A stretch of 64,000 nucleotides of DNA, from contig JAGQOY010000013.1 in assembly GCA_020427005.1 (NCBI GenBank), positions 1 through 64,000 of the forward strand, written 5' to 3'. The notes below the pieces were generated by a model. The model saw only the letters and a list, made by a program, of their open reading frames with translations. It was not told where the DNA came from and did not search any database. Of this stretch, positions 28,418 to 38,946 are shown one piece after another (the stretch's first letter is position 1; each line of letters starts with the position of its first letter). Position numbers and translations under genes: made by a program. The stretch is from Planctomycetales bacterium (lineage in GTDB: Bacteria; Planctomycetota; Planctomycetia; Pirellulales; Pirellulaceae).

Positions 28418-30637
28418 TTACTTTGAACGGCGACGACGCACGAAAGCCAACCCTAGCCCTGAAGCTAGTGCCAGCAGCCCGCTTGGTTCTGGTACAGCAG
28501 ATACCAATGCAATGCTATTACCGTTGTAAGCATAATTCACTGTATAGCCCGAGGGTAGGTTGTTAACGGTAGTAAACGTACCGCTCAGCGTTCCATAAGT
28601 AGCAAATACATAGGCAGCATCGTCAGCCGAAGCACCTAACTGAACCAGATTAAGCGTACTGCCCGCAGCAAGAGTCAACGTGCCAGTTGTGTCTAGCAAG
28701 TCGATCGAACCTGCGCCAGCACCATCGAATTCGATCTCGAGTATGCCGCTGATCGAAGTGTTCCCCATAACAGTGAGAGTCCCGATACTAGCACCAGGTG
28801 CAGCTGTCGCTCCGGCGGTAGCAACCGTTAGATTGCCGCCGATTACTCCGTTTCCACCAACCTCTCCATTCAAAGCGGCTACAACATTGGCTGTACCAGT
28901 TCCTGTACCTGCATTGAAGGTCATGTCCCAATTGTTGACTCCATTCACGTTATCGGATGGGATATTACCGCTCAGAAGAACCGAGTTGCCGCTTAGAACC
29001 TCCATCACATACAGGTCGGTAGGTACCGTACCAGCGAATCCATTTCCTGCCGCAGGAGTGAGGGACAGTGTCTGACCAACTCGCAATCCGGCAGTAAAAC
29101 CAGCTGGCAAATTGCCCATGATAGCTGTATTTCCGGTGGCTAACGGATCTCTTGCAGCTGTTCCAGCCGAGCCCGCAAAGGTACCACCGTTGATCATGAT
29201 CTTGCCGTCGGTGGCAATGATGTTACCCGTGCCAAAGCTGGGAGCGTTGAACTGGGTCGTGCCTGTGCCTACATGCTGAACCGTCAGATTTCCACCCATG
29301 GAGGCATCTAGGGCCAAGGAACCATTGTGGTTAATAATAACTGTTCCTGTGCCAGCGTCGCCGCCCTGGATGGAATGATTATTCAAACCTACAGGAGCAC
29401 CGCCGGATCCCAGACGAACTGTACCTGAATTAACGATTGTGGCACCTGCATAGTCCGCGGAGAAACCGTTGTCCAGTAATAACGTCCCCGTTCCGTTGTA
29501 ACGTAGTTGACCGCGGTTCGCGGCAGGGGTCCCATCCTTGTCATCGATCGAACCACTTACAACCGTCGTTCCAGTGCCGCTAAATGTAAGCACGCGGCCA
29601 AGGTCGTTGACGTTGGTTCCGCTGTCCGTAAACACAGGACCTGAAATCGTCAGCGATTTACCAGCCCCAATGTCATTGATAAGGGAACGCGTATTCGATT
29701 GAAAGATTTTCCCTGTCAGCGCAATGTTTTCGCTACCTGCAAATCGCCCATCCCGCGATAACTGGATTTCGTTAGCCAACGTTCTGTCACCAGCCCCGGT
29801 AGCTCCTTGTACCGTTTTGATGGCCGCGCCACCACCGAAAACCACTCGCCCGGTGCTAAAAGCTCCATTGGTGTGGATGATGTGCGTCGCGGCACTATTG
29901 GGGCTATTTTCACCCAACTGAGTTGTACCAGAATAAGTGTTATCAACCATATGCTCGAAGGTACCGCGGGCGTAGCGTACCGCCACTCCTGTACCAGCTT
30001 GTGCACCATCCACAATAGCACTATTGAATACCATCACGTTGGCATCATTATCCTGGCGAAACAACAAGTTACCAGCAGATCCAGCCGTGTCACTTAGTGA
30101 AACCGTGCCATTGATGGTCGTCGTTGCACCACTCAAACTGCTGCGAAAAGTTTTCGAACCACCACCCGCAACAGTAATATTGTTGAATGATATGCTGTTG
30201 CTGCCGCTAATGGTCGTATTGGCAGTTAACAAATCGACCTGAATATTATTGCTGGCACCGGCAGTTCCCTGACTGGTAATAGCCCCAACCGTCAGAGTTC
30301 CATTGCCACCGATCGTAGTCGCCGAGGGCGCTGCATTCGTATCACCCATAATAAGGGTGCCGATTGTAATTGGGGTGCCGATATTCACACCCAATGCATT
30401 ACCCCCCAAATCAATGGATAAATTGGCAGTATCCGTCAAGTCGTCTTGACCAGGAAACTCTCCCAACTCAAGGAACGTGGTATCGTTCCAGTTTGTACCC
30501 AACTCCCATGTCTGACCAGCGCCTATGGCACCTTGATAAGTAAAATTGCCCTGTGCATTTGCTTGGCGCGATAGTGACGCAGACGTTGCGCCGAAGAGTA
30601 CCGCCAACAGTGCCCAGCGAAAAATGTGCTTTCTCAC
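28418..30637 (-). CDS. PEP-CTERM protein with autotransporter-type beta-strand repeats
   Basis: 739-residue secreted protein. A signal peptide (residues 1-28, ending SRQANAQ) precedes a Gly/Thr/Asn-rich repetitive body rich in short strands (NTYSGTTQLGE, GTVRLGSG, DYAGATIVNSG), the pattern of autotransporter-associated beta-strand repeats forming a right-handed helix. The C-terminus has the sorting signal PEPSGLLALASGLGLAFVRRRRSK: PEP, hydrophobic segment and Arg cluster at about 716-739. This predicts processing by an exosortase; none is seen in the window. It is likely displayed on the surface or matrix. It has a terminator downstream inside the neighbouring GT4 gene. Confidence 0.92.
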   Translation of the reverse strand: MRKHIFRWALLAVLFGATSASLSRQANAQGNFTYQGAIGAGQTWELGTNWNDTTFLELGEFPGQDDLTDTANLSIDLGGNALGVNIGTPITIGTLIMGDTNAAPSATTIGGNGTLTVGAITSQGTAGASNNIQVDLLTANTTISGSNSISFNNITVAGGGSKTFRSSLSGATTTINGTVSLSDTAGSAGNLLFRQDNDANVMVFNSAIVDGAQAGTGVAVRYARGTFEHMVDNTYSGTTQLGENSPNSAATHIIHTNGAFSTGRVVFGGGAAIKTVQGATGAGDRTLANEIQLSRDGRFAGSENIALTGKIFQSNTRSLINDIGAGKSLTISGPVFTDSGTNVNDLGRVLTFSGTGTTVVSGSIDDKDGTPAANRGQLRYNGTGTLLLDNGFSADYAGATIVNSGTVRLGSGGAPVGLNNHSIQGGDAGTGTVIINHNGSLALDASMGGNLTVQHVGTGTTQFNAPSFGTGNIIATDGKIMINGGTFAGSAGTAARDPLATGNTAIMGNLPAGFTAGLRVGQTLSLTPAAGNGFAGTVPTDLYVMEVLSGNSVLLSGNIPSDNVNGVNNWDMTFNAGTGTGTANVVAALNGEVGGNGVIGGNLTVATAGATAAPGASIGTLTVMGNTSISGILEIEFDGAGAGSIDLLDTTGTLTLAAGSTLNLVQLGASADDAAYVFATYGTLSGTFTTVNNLPSGYTVNYAYNGNSIALVSAVPEPSGLLALASGLGLAFVRRRRSK

Positions 30638-31020
30638 TGTAAACTCCCGGAATAAGCATCAACGATGACAAGATGGCGCAACCACAACGTAGTAAGTACG
30701 CCGACGTACAGTTCAACAGACTAACTGTTAAAATAGGAAAGGTCAATTCATTTCGCGGTTCTTACATCCTAAAATCCTTTCTATGCCGAAATAATCACCC
30801 TCTCCCCCCTCGCTTGGTGAGGTTCTAGTAGCAGAAAACCGAAGATTCTGCGCAAGGTTAGATTGACTCAGGCTGGCAAGGATCTCATAATCCGCGGTGG
30901 TTGAGCCTGTTGGTCCGATACTTGAATTGCCGCGATGGTCTCCTTCCCCCTTCGAGACAGTGTTGGTTGAAGATCGTAAGACTCGTTGGTTGATGAAACT
31001 GTTTTGTAGAGGGTTTGAAG
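30638..31020. other. Intergenic region and 5' leader of the RRM gene
   Basis: About 380 bases between the divergent PEP-CTERM gene and the RRM gene. GAGGG at 31009-31013 is the ribosome-binding site for the GTG start at 31021. A 265-residue minus-strand frame crosses this area and the RRM gene but is judged spurious. No other structure was recognised. Confidence 0.5.
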
Positions 31021-31365
31021 GTGACGAATATTTACGTCGGAAACTTGTCGTTTCGAGCTACTGAAGATGATGTACGCAGCGCTTTTTCTGAGCATGGTCA
31101 AGTGTCTTCGGTAAACATAATTATGGACCGGGAAACCGGACGATCTCGGGGATTTGCTTTTGTAGAAATGCCCAACGCTGATGAAGCCAACAACGCTATT
31201 GAAGCCATCAATGGAAGAGAAATTGCTGGTCGTGGAGTGACCGTTAACGAAGCTAGACCTCGGACCGAGCGCCCGCGCGGCGGAGGAGGAGGAGGCGGCG
31301 GAGGCGGACGCTACAGCGATGATCGCGGCGGTCGCAACCGCAGTTTTTCTAGAGACGATTACTAG
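31021..31365 (+). CDS. RNA-binding protein with one RRM and Gly-rich tail
   Basis: 114-residue RRM protein of the bacterial/cyanobacterial Rbp type. RNP2 is IYVGNL at residues 4-9 and RNP1 is RGFAFVEM at 43-50, so the aromatic residues that stack on RNA are present. The tail is Gly/Arg/Ser-rich (about ten glycines after PRTERPR, then [13 protein letters not shown]). The GTG at 31021 has GAGGG with a 7-base spacer and yields the usual MTNIYVGNL start; a TTG six bases upstream would leave only one base. A strong terminator lies downstream. Homologues are often cold-induced, but no such control is visible here. Confidence 0.92.
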   Translation: MTNIYVGNLSFRATEDDVRSAFSEHGQVSSVNIIMDRETGRSRGFAFVEMPNADEANNAIEAINGREIAGRGVTVNEARPRTERPRGGGGGGGGGGRYSDDRGGRNRSFSRDDY

Positions 31366-31453
31366 CCAACATCGAGTTTGCTGGCTGGCAATCGCTGGAA
31401 GGACGAACGCACTCCGCAAACAGACATAGCGAAATAAACATTGTGAATTTCGG

Positions 31454-31484
31454 AAGCGTGCTGCCATCGCAGCACGCTTTTTTT
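31454..31484 (+). terminator. Rho-independent terminator after the RRM gene
   Basis: AAGCGTGCTG (31454-31463) and CAGCACGCTT (31470-31479) form a stem of up to 10 bp around CCATCG, with seven T residues at 31478-31484. It lies 89 bases after the RRM stop and just beyond the end of the convergent alaS gene. Confidence 0.9.
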
Positions 31485-31498
31485 GCGCACTTAAGATT

Positions 31499-34309
31499 TC
31501 AGGCCAAGAACCGGTGGATAGTTTCGCGGGCAACTTGCATTGCCTCAGGAATTCTCTGAGGCTGCTTGCCGCCAGCCTGCGCCAAATCTGGCTTACCGCC
31601 ACCACCTCCACCAACGATCGGCGCAACCTGCCCCACCCACTCACCAGCGCTGAGCCCCCGAGCAACCAATTGGCGGCTTAGGCCCGCCACCAACAGCACT
31701 TTGTCATCTCCAAGTTGACTCACCAAGAGAACTGCATTTGGAGCTGAACACTTCTGTCGAATTTGGTCGATCCATTGTCTCATTAGGTTGGGTGTAGCCC
31801 CTGGCGTCTGGGATACAACCACGGTGACATCACCAACCTGATTTGCATCCGACAGCAATGACTCTGCAGAAACCTCACCGCTAGCGCTCAACTGCGACAC
31901 TTGAGATTGTAGTTTAGCTCGTTCATCCAAGGCTGATTGAATTCGAATAATTAAATCAGTGGTAGAAGCACTCAATACACGAGCAACTTCTTTCAGAGCC
32001 GCCCGCTGGCCAACATATTGGCTAACATCCAAACTCTTGACAATTGGAGTTGCCAAGTCACTGGAACTCCCTCCTCCCTGCAGACGCTTTCGCAAAGATC
32101 GCAATTCATTCTGCAATTGCCGCGTACACTCGACAACTTGCCCAAGTTCACAATTCAGGGCTTTGGCAAGCGCCTGGAGTTGTTGGAATGTGTCGGCGCG
32201 GTGCTGGGTGGCACGTTGTCCGGTAAGAGCCACGACTCGGCGGGTCCCGGCGGAAACACTCTCCTCGGCGATTAGCTCAAATTCGCCAACATCTCCTGTG
32301 TTGCTGACGTGTGTTCCACCACACAATTCCTTTGAAAAGTCGCCCATGCTTACCATGCGCACGGGATCGGGATACTTTTCGCCAAATAACATCATCGCGC
32401 CAGCCTGCCGAGCTTCCGCCAAACGTACGTTTTTCCAAGAGACAGGTGCCGCCAACCGTACTTTTTCGCACACGATGGACTCGATAGCCTCGACTTGTTC
32501 GTCACCGAGAGCTTGCTGGTTAGTAAAGTCAAAACGCAACCAATCGGCATCTACCTTACTTCCTTGTTGCTGCGCATGCAGTCCAACTGTTTTTTGTAGA
32601 GCATGATGCAAGATATGAGTTGCCGAGTGTGCGCGGCGAATGGCCGCTCTTCTTCCCTCATCCACTCGTGCCGTTACGGTATCGCCTTCAGCCAACTTCC
32701 CGGATTTCATTCTGCCAAGGTGCACGATTAGTTCGCCAGCTCGTTGCGTATCAATGACTTCAAAAACTCCGCCGTCAGTTTCAATAATTCCCGTATCACC
32801 TACTTGCCCACCACTCTCGCCATAAAACGGCGACTGGTCCAACACGATACGCAATTCCGCTAACTCGGTGTCTGCTGTAGTGCTTTCTACTCGCTCTTGT
32901 TCATCGTCTGCTTGGCGAATTATTCCCTTAACAACCGCCTGGGACTGTGTTGTGTCGTAGCCCAAAAACTCGGTTCTACGCAGCGATTCCTTTAGTGATT
33001 CCAATGGGCCAGTCTGGAACAACTCGACCTTCTCGCCACCACTAATATCCTCATGTTTCTTCATCGCTTCGCGGTAACCATCCCAATCAAACGTAAAATC
33101 CCGTTCGGCCGCCAAGGCCTGAAATAATTCAGGCGGTACTCCATACGTTTGATACAAAGTGGCGGCCTCATGTCCATCGACCATTGCCGCACCTGATGCT
33201 TGTAACGATGAAAACGCTTTTTCAATACGTTCCAAACCCGCTCCGATAGTCGAGAAGAAATCGCTCTCCTCCTTGCGAATCGTTTCTGCCACACGCTCAA
33301 CAGTATCCTTCAATTCCGGATAAGGCCCTTGCATGACGTTGGCTACCACTGGTACCAACTGGTGCAAAAATGGCTCGCGCAATCCCATTTGATGACCATC
33401 GAGCACGGCGCGTCTCAACAATCGCTTGATGACATACCGCGCCTTTTTGGGGCCAGGTATAACATTCTCATGCACCGAAAAAGCGCATGCTCGAACATGG
33501 TCCGCAATGCGTCTTAAGCGACGGCCGTTTTCGCTCTCATAGACATACTTAACACCGCAAACATCTGCTGCCGCGCTTACAATTGGCAACAGAATGTCAA
33601 TATGAAAATTGGTGGGCACGTTTTGCAATACGCTGGCCGTCCTTTCCAGCCCCATTCCCGTGTCAATATTCTTGCTCGGTAGCGGACGCAAATTGTTGGG
33701 AGGCTCGCCTACGCGATTAAACTGCGTAAACACCAGATTCCAAATTTCTACCGATTTGCCATTGTCAAGTTGAAAGTAAATCTCACTGCATGGACCACAC
33801 ACACCATCAGGACCTTGACTCGGGGCACTGGCCGGCCAAAAGTTCTCATCCTCGTCCATGCGGGCAATACGCGAAGTCGGCAATCCTATTTTCTCGTGCC
33901 AAATATTGGCTGCCTCGTCGTCATCCTTGTACACAGTCACACTTAAACGCTGGGGATCGAGGCCCAGCCACTTTTTGCTGGTCAGAAATTCCCAAGCCCA
34001 AGAAATCGCCTCCGACTTGAAGTAATCTCCAAAGCTGAAGTTTCCCAACATTTCAAAAAATGTGTGGTGATAGGCCGTCCGACCAACGTTCTCGATGTCC
34101 CCAGTTCGCAAACATTTCTGACAAGTCGTCGCCCTCGTATATTCCAGCTTGACCTTACCCAGAAAATGGTCTTTGAACTGGTTCATACCAGCCGGCGTGA
34201 ATAATACAGAAGGGTCCCATGTAGGTACTAAAACATCGCTCGGTTGCCGCGAATGCCCTTGAGACTGGTAGTATGCTAAGTACTTTTCTCTTAATTCGTC
34301 TGTTTTCAT
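31499..34309 (-). CDS. alaS: Alanyl-tRNA synthetase
   Basis: 936-residue class II synthetase, charging tRNA-Ala. From the ATG at 34309 (MKTDELREKYLAYYQSQGH) the aminoacylation core includes VPTWDPSVLFTPAGMNQFK, YHHTFFEMLGNFSFGDYFK and the late RRIADHVRACAF. The editing domain has HSATHILHHALQ and CGGTHVSNTGDVG, with the Zn-binding Cys and His positions. The C-Ala domain contains GGGGGGKPDLAQAGG. The length exceeds the usual 870-880 residues by about 60. A start 38 codons upstream is in frame but lies before the conserved beginning. Confidence 0.95.
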   Translation of the reverse strand: MKTDELREKYLAYYQSQGHSRQPSDVLVPTWDPSVLFTPAGMNQFKDHFLGKVKLEYTRATTCQKCLRTGDIENVGRTAYHHTFFEMLGNFSFGDYFKSEAISWAWEFLTSKKWLGLDPQRLSVTVYKDDDEAANIWHEKIGLPTSRIARMDEDENFWPASAPSQGPDGVCGPCSEIYFQLDNGKSVEIWNLVFTQFNRVGEPPNNLRPLPSKNIDTGMGLERTASVLQNVPTNFHIDILLPIVSAAADVCGVKYVYESENGRRLRRIADHVRACAFSVHENVIPGPKKARYVIKRLLRRAVLDGHQMGLREPFLHQLVPVVANVMQGPYPELKDTVERVAETIRKEESDFFSTIGAGLERIEKAFSSLQASGAAMVDGHEAATLYQTYGVPPELFQALAAERDFTFDWDGYREAMKKHEDISGGEKVELFQTGPLESLKESLRRTEFLGYDTTQSQAVVKGIIRQADDEQERVESTTADTELAELRIVLDQSPFYGESGGQVGDTGIIETDGGVFEVIDTQRAGELIVHLGRMKSGKLAEGDTVTARVDEGRRAAIRRAHSATHILHHALQKTVGLHAQQQGSKVDADWLRFDFTNQQALGDEQVEAIESIVCEKVRLAAPVSWKNVRLAEARQAGAMMLFGEKYPDPVRMVSMGDFSKELCGGTHVSNTGDVGEFELIAEESVSAGTRRVVALTGQRATQHRADTFQQLQALAKALNCELGQVVECTRQLQNELRSLRKRLQGGGSSSDLATPIVKSLDVSQYVGQRAALKEVARVLSASTTDLIIRIQSALDERAKLQSQVSQLSASGEVSAESLLSDANQVGDVTVVVSQTPGATPNLMRQWIDQIRQKCSAPNAVLLVSQLGDDKVLLVAGLSRQLVARGLSAGEWVGQVAPIVGGGGGGKPDLAQAGGKQPQRIPEAMQVARETIHRFLA

Positions 34310-34926
34310 AAATGCGTTCCAAGCCAAACATGTGCTCTCGGAGGGGGCTATGGAGTCCCCCAGAACTAGCCGCAACTTTCGATAATTGAAGGTAGGTGGC
34401 AAATCATGTCTGGGTGTCTTCACCGAGAGGTGTAAAAATGTTCTCGTTGCCCTAAGGGTCTAGACTGCTCTTAAGACAAAGCCTGCCAGCTGAGAGTCTA
34501 AAACTCAACAATATATGCCGATCTGCAAAAAGCAGCTATCGGACTGCGGATAACGTTTACGGCCCCGCATTTATACACGGCTGAAAAGCATTGTCTCGTT
34601 CCCTCGCCACCGCTCGAGACCTTCCAAACTTCTCGCAAGGGAAAGCTGAGATTACTGCCGTGATATCGTTTCTCATGACCTGGGGTAGCCAAACTTATGA
34701 GCATTGGGGCCTAGCAAATTGTGCACTCATGAAATCACGAACACTAATCTCACGTCCCTTGGTGAAACGGCTAGCATGATTCCAATTATTAACGGCAACG
34801 GCTTGGGAATACGGCCAAGTTCGGTCCAAGAAGGCGAAGTGAAACACTGCCTTTGCCCTAGAGAACCTAAGAAATAACTCCCAGGAAATCCGGACGTTTG
34901 AGCCAGGTCGGCAACCGAGCGAGTTG
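34310..34926. other. Intergenic region upstream of alaS
   Basis: About 620 bases between the protease gene (ending at 34927 on the minus strand) and alaS. Near 34619-34645 is a degraded copy of the repeat found at 8725-8839 (ACCTTCCAAACTT...AAGGGAAAG). I saw no T-box-like leader and no gene. Confidence 0.45.
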
Positions 34927-36480
34927 CTAACGGGGATCGGACGGCATGGAAAGATCGACCGGTACGCGCACTTCCACAGTTCTTCCATTGGAACGCAGGA
35001 TGGTCAGTCCTACCGCTTGATCTACTACCGCATCAGTGATGGCATAGAATTCCGCTGGAGACTCCACTTTTTTCCCAAGAACTTCGGTAATGCCATCACA
35101 CCTACGGATTCCGGCGCTCCAAGCCACCGAGTCCGGTGACACAGCGGTTACAAGTAGTTTGGGAGTAATATTTCTCCCCCCAAGAAAGACGCCGCGAGTC
35201 AGTTCCGGGGGAACGGCAGTAGCATAATCCACCTCCAACCCCCTCCATCGAGGTGGTGCATCGATAGCGTACGACGGACGACTCGTTGAAACATATTTTT
35301 TGCTTAGGCTGGCCGTTAGCGAAAGCTTATCGGGCAATGGAACTCCTATCCGATTCCTTTTGACAGTTAACTCGACATCTACACCTGCGGGAAGCACGGA
35401 CAGCTCTCGAAATAGGTCACTACGAGTCTCAACGGACTTTCCCGAAACCGCCACAATCAGGTCATTGCTTTTCAGTCCAGCCAAATCGCCTGGCCATCCG
35501 GGTAACACCAAACTCACGCGCGCACCCACCTCACCCTTTCGCCGTTCATCGGGACGCAGATCCTCCGGTTGTATCCCCAGGAATCCGTATTCAGGTAGCT
35601 TACCGCTTCGCAACGCATCAACCACGCGGCGGAAAAGTGCATCCACGGCAATTGCATAGCCCGCAGGCTGCTCTTGACCGCGAGTGGCCACCAAAGAAGT
35701 GGTTAGACCAATCATTTCGCCCCTGAGATTGATGAGGGCCCCACCGCTCATCCCCAAATTCAGCTTGGCGTCGGTTTGTATCAAAGTGCCGAATTCGTGA
35801 AGTGATTCGACGCTACTGGTTGAAGAGTTTGTCGCTTCGTCAGCGGGTGCCATGCGTTGGAGATTTGAGACCATGCCCCATCCCACGCTTGGACTTCCGT
35901 CTCTAGCTATTGCTTCCGGGTTTCCCAAAGCCAGGACAAACTGCCCCTTCTTCAGTTCCTCAGCATTACCCAACGACGCTGCATGCAGTCCAGACTCTTC
36001 AATCTTCAATACCGCCAGATCACTATACGGGTCCGCGGCCATAACTTTAGCGCTGGTCCCCACCGCACGTGCTGGAAAACTACGTTGATTGACCCACACG
36101 TAGTAATTGAAAAGATTGGGATCATCCAGCACGTGGGCACAGGTGACGATAAATCCATCTGCCGAAATAACCACGCCGCTTCCGAAGAACTGAGGAACAT
36201 AATCAAGTTCTTCTGGATCAAGTTGTAGACCGAGCCCCCGTTCAGGCCCCCGTCCATCCGACCTCCCCACTTGGTCCTTTCGCACTCTACTAATGGCAAC
36301 AACTGAGTCCTGAAACCGCTCGACAGCGGCGATCGTTGCTTGCTCAAGCGCCAATGCGACGCTCAGTCCATCCATGGGTTCATCACTGAACTGCGCTCGT
36401 ATGGGTTGCAAATGCAGCCCCAATAACAACCAGCCTGAGATGAACATTCTCGACAGAATCTGTCGCGTCTTTTGAGTCAT
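34927..36480 (-). CDS. HtrA/DegP-like serine protease with PDZ domains
   Basis: 517-residue extracytoplasmic trypsin-like protease. The signal segment is RMFISGWLLLGLHLQPIRAQ (cleavage near residue 30). The triad is His116 (TCAHVL), Asp154 (DPYSDLAVLKI) and Ser245 (GMSGGAL). The usual GNSGGPL is GMSGGAL, so the serine is kept. A PDZ domain follows (GFLGIQPEDLRP... GLKSNDLIVAVSGKSVETRSDLFR), and a second, weaker one ends the protein (VAWSAGIRRCDGITEVLGKKVESP). A long insertion (residues 65-95) precedes the protease core. It could act as an envelope quality-control protease. It lies 54 bases downstream of recA on the same strand but has no obvious shared role. Confidence 0.88.
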   Translation of the reverse strand: MTQKTRQILSRMFISGWLLLGLHLQPIRAQFSDEPMDGLSVALALEQATIAAVERFQDSVVAISRVRKDQVGRSDGRGPERGLGLQLDPEELDYVPQFFGSGVVISADGFIVTCAHVLDDPNLFNYYVWVNQRSFPARAVGTSAKVMAADPYSDLAVLKIEESGLHAASLGNAEELKKGQFVLALGNPEAIARDGSPSVGWGMVSNLQRMAPADEATNSSTSSVESLHEFGTLIQTDAKLNLGMSGGALINLRGEMIGLTTSLVATRGQEQPAGYAIAVDALFRRVVDALRSGKLPEYGFLGIQPEDLRPDERRKGEVGARVSLVLPGWPGDLAGLKSNDLIVAVSGKSVETRSDLFRELSVLPAGVDVELTVKRNRIGVPLPDKLSLTASLSKKYVSTSRPSYAIDAPPRWRGLEVDYATAVPPELTRGVFLGGRNITPKLLVTAVSPDSVAWSAGIRRCDGITEVLGKKVESPAEFYAITDAVVDQAVGLTILRSNGRTVEVRVPVDLSMPSDPR

Positions 36481-36533
36481 GAAAATCGGTGTTAAAATGT
36501 TCGAAATCTTTCACAGACATAAGTGCCATCAGG

Positions 36534-37667
36534 TTAGCTATCTGCTGCTCCAACCTCTTCGACGCCAGCGTCGGCCGCCACACTCTCAGGACCCGCGGAT
36601 CCGCCACTCGACATTACTAAATCACGAATTTCATTGGCCGTATCTTTGTTTTCTGCTAAAAACAACCTCGCCTTTTCTTTGCCTTGGCCCAAATATGTTT
36701 CTTGGTACTTGAACCAGGCTCCACTGCGCGTGATCACTTTTTGAGCCGCACCAAGATCGAGCAAATCTCCCTCGTAACTGATTCCGGTGGTATGCATCAT
36801 GTCAAATTCGGCGATGCGAAATGGAGGCGCTACTTTGTTTTTCACAATTTTGCACCGCACTCGCTGACCGACTACTTCTTCACCATCCTTGAGGCTACCA
36901 ATCCGACGCACGTCGATGCGGCAAGACGCATAAAACTTGAGCGCTCGACCTCCCGGAGTAGTCTCTGGCGAACCAAACATGACGCCAACTTTTTCGCGAA
37001 TCTGGTTAATGAAAATTACGACCGATTTGCTCTTAGCTATGGCTCCTGTCAACTTGCGTAAAGACTGACTCATCAAACGAGCTTGCAGGCCTACATGTGA
37101 TTGTCCGATTTCACCCTCTAGCTCCTGCCTTGGCACAAGTGCGGCCACTGAGTCGATGACTATCACATCCACGGCATTGCTTTTCACTAGGTGCTCAGCA
37201 ATCTGCATTGCCTCTTCACCGGAACTCGGCTGAGAAACAAGTAGCGTATCCAATTCGACGCCGATCTTTTTCGCCCAACTGGGATCAAATGCATGTTCTG
37301 CGTCGATGATGGCTGCTATGCCGCCGGGCTTTTGCGCCTCAGCACAAATGTGCAGTGCCAGTGTCGTTTTTCCACTAGACTCTGGACCAAAAACTTCAAT
37401 GATCCTTCCTCTAGGAACTCCAAAGCCTCCTAACGCGATATCCAACGATAAACTTCCTGTAGCCACTCCGTTGATTTTCAAAGTCCCTTCACCCCCCAAG
37501 GGCATAATGGAACCTTCACCAAACTGTTTTTCTATTTGCTCTAACGTCGTGCGTAGACCTGGCTCTCGCTTCAGAACTGCCTCCAAACCAGCAGATCCCT
37601 CGTCCGATTTTTTGGTTGCCGCAGGCTTCTTCTTCGCCATAGTCGTTTTTCTCGTTGTAGTGACCAT
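36534..37667 (-). CDS. recA: Recombinase RecA
   Basis: 377-residue RecA, the strand-exchange ATPase of homologous recombination. The basic N-terminus ([10 protein letters not shown]) precedes the core, with Walker [10 protein letters not shown] at 94-102, [24 protein letters not shown] (Walker B), [22 protein letters not shown] (loop L2) and KVVKN-like motifs near the end. The C-terminal tail is rich in Ala, Gly and acidic residues. ATG at 37667 has GGAGG 12-13 bases upstream; ATG at 37640 is an alternative that gives a more usual length. No LexA-type operator was recognised upstream. Confidence 0.96.
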   Translation of the reverse strand: MVTTTRKTTMAKKKPAATKKSDEGSAGLEAVLKREPGLRTTLEQIEKQFGEGSIMPLGGEGTLKINGVATGSLSLDIALGGFGVPRGRIIEVFGPESSGKTTLALHICAEAQKPGGIAAIIDAEHAFDPSWAKKIGVELDTLLVSQPSSGEEAMQIAEHLVKSNAVDVIVIDSVAALVPRQELEGEIGQSHVGLQARLMSQSLRKLTGAIAKSKSVVIFINQIREKVGVMFGSPETTPGGRALKFYASCRIDVRRIGSLKDGEEVVGQRVRCKIVKNKVAPPFRIAEFDMMHTTGISYEGDLLDLGAAQKVITRSGAWFKYQETYLGQGKEKARLFLAENKDTANEIRDLVMSSGGSAGPESVAADAGVEEVGAADS

Positions 37668-38040
37668 TACTTAATCAAACTCCTCCCAAAGTAAGGGATG
37701 AAACAGTTTACCAAACAACAGCTTACTTATCTGGCTCGGCTGAGACACGTTTGGTCCGCAATAGGCAAAAATTCGACAGAATTCGCTAGAAATACCGGCT
37801 CAGTCCGTCCTGTGGTCAATACTTTTCTGGCCAAAATTCCCGCGAAATGCGCCAGCAGGTTGATGAAAAAGTAACCCGCAGCGTCAGCGAGGGAATATGC
37901 CGATGGAAGCTGCAGGGTATAGCTCGCTGAACACTTCACACAAACTGATTCTATTGAATTTCAGGCTGCCCCTTATGGTTTACGCCTTCGCCCAGGTGGC
38001 TGGCTGTCGTGTAGAGAATCCGATTCAAAGGTCCATCAAA
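37668..38040. other. Intergenic region upstream of recA
   Basis: About 370 bases between recA and the vWA gene located upstream. It holds the recA ribosome-binding site region (CTCCTCCC at 37680-37687 read on the minus strand as GGGAGGAG). No other structure or coding frame was recognised. Confidence 0.45.
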
Positions 38041-38946
38041 TCAGTTGTCGATGGGTGTAAAACTTCCGCCATTCTCTCGAGCGATCAATTGGAGCGTCTG
38101 CCTGCCAGCCTTACTAAACAAATGGATGGTGTGAATAGGAATTTGCTTCGGTTGAGCCATCATGGGATTCAATTGGCGCAACATCGCGATCGTGTTGTCC
38201 TGCAGTTCACCGTCGGAAAGCATAAACACGGCATCAGGTTGACACAGGAGAGCATATTGCATGGCTTCAGCCGGCTTCGTTTCATGCCCAAGCCTGCGAG
38301 ACCGCAACCACTGCCGAACACGATCTAGATTCTCACTTGTCGGGTTATAGTAATGTGCCGTCTGAGGAGTTGAATTGAACAAGAGGGTGGTTACCTCATC
38401 GAAGCAAACCACAAAAAACTCCTGATCATCCCGCAGCCCCCCTAGGCTGTACAGCAATTGTTGGCAGGCATATCTCCAACGCTCTCCTTCCATACTATGC
38501 GAGCTGTCGAGAACGTAAACAAATCGATCCCCTTCGGCGTAGGCACCAAAGAAAAGTGCACCGCGTCCCTTGGGCTGCGTTTGCGGTCGAGGCTCGACAA
38601 CAGCAGCCGCTGTTGAAGCGAAGGTGGCTAGGTCAACAGTTGGTGGTGCACTCGGTGATTCCGAAATCGGACTTGCAAGTGGCAAGTCAATCCGAAACTC
38701 CACTTCCGGGGTCGACATGACCGTGTCGGTTGTTTCTGGTAATTCTGCCTCTTGATTGGCCGACAATTCCAGTAACTGCGTGGTAGACGGTTGCAAATCA
38801 GCCGTTAGACGTAGCGTCCTAGATTGTGCCCCCTTGGTATATGCCCACAACGCTAACACAAGCAAGAGCACAAGGTGAACAACGAAGCTAACCAGTACAG
38901 CCGTTCCTTCTTCCGCCCAGCGGCGCCGAATTTGTACTTGATGCAT
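38041..38946 (-). CDS. Membrane-anchored vWA domain protein
   Basis: 301-residue protein with a short cytoplasmic N-terminus, one transmembrane helix (about 18-40, VLVSFVVHLVLLLVLALWAY), a linker, and a von Willebrand factor A domain from about residue 130. The MIDAS metal site is complete in its first part (DSSHSM, i.e. DxSxS), followed by VCFDE and MLSDGEL. It closely matches the C-terminal domain of the protein encoded just upstream (39363-40862); shared motifs include the DSS(x)SM start, the IPIHTI strand and AENxGxF. The pair looks like a tandem duplication. The outward vWA domain probably binds another protein in a metal-dependent way. Confidence 0.85.
   Translation of the reverse strand: MHQVQIRRRWAEEGTAVLVSFVVHLVLLLVLALWAYTKGAQSRTLRLTADLQPSTTQLLELSANQEAELPETTDTVMSTPEVEFRIDLPLASPISESPSAPPTVDLATFASTAAAVVEPRPQTQPKGRGALFFGAYAEGDRFVYVLDSSHSMEGERWRYACQQLLYSLGGLRDDQEFFVVCFDEVTTLLFNSTPQTAHYYNPTSENLDRVRQWLRSRRLGHETKPAEAMQYALLCQPDAVFMLSDGELQDNTIAMLRQLNPMMAQPKQIPIHTIHLFSKAGRQTLQLIARENGGSFTPIDN

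Noticed and set aside
30868-31665. 265-codon minus-strand open frame covering the RRM gene and the end of alaS
   Set aside because: It overlaps two well-supported genes and a terminator, has low-complexity Ala/Ser-rich composition from the opposite strand, and matches no family.
34310-34926. T-box or other leader control of alaS
   Set aside because: No T-box motif, no specifier loop and no terminator were seen; the region contains only a degraded repeat.
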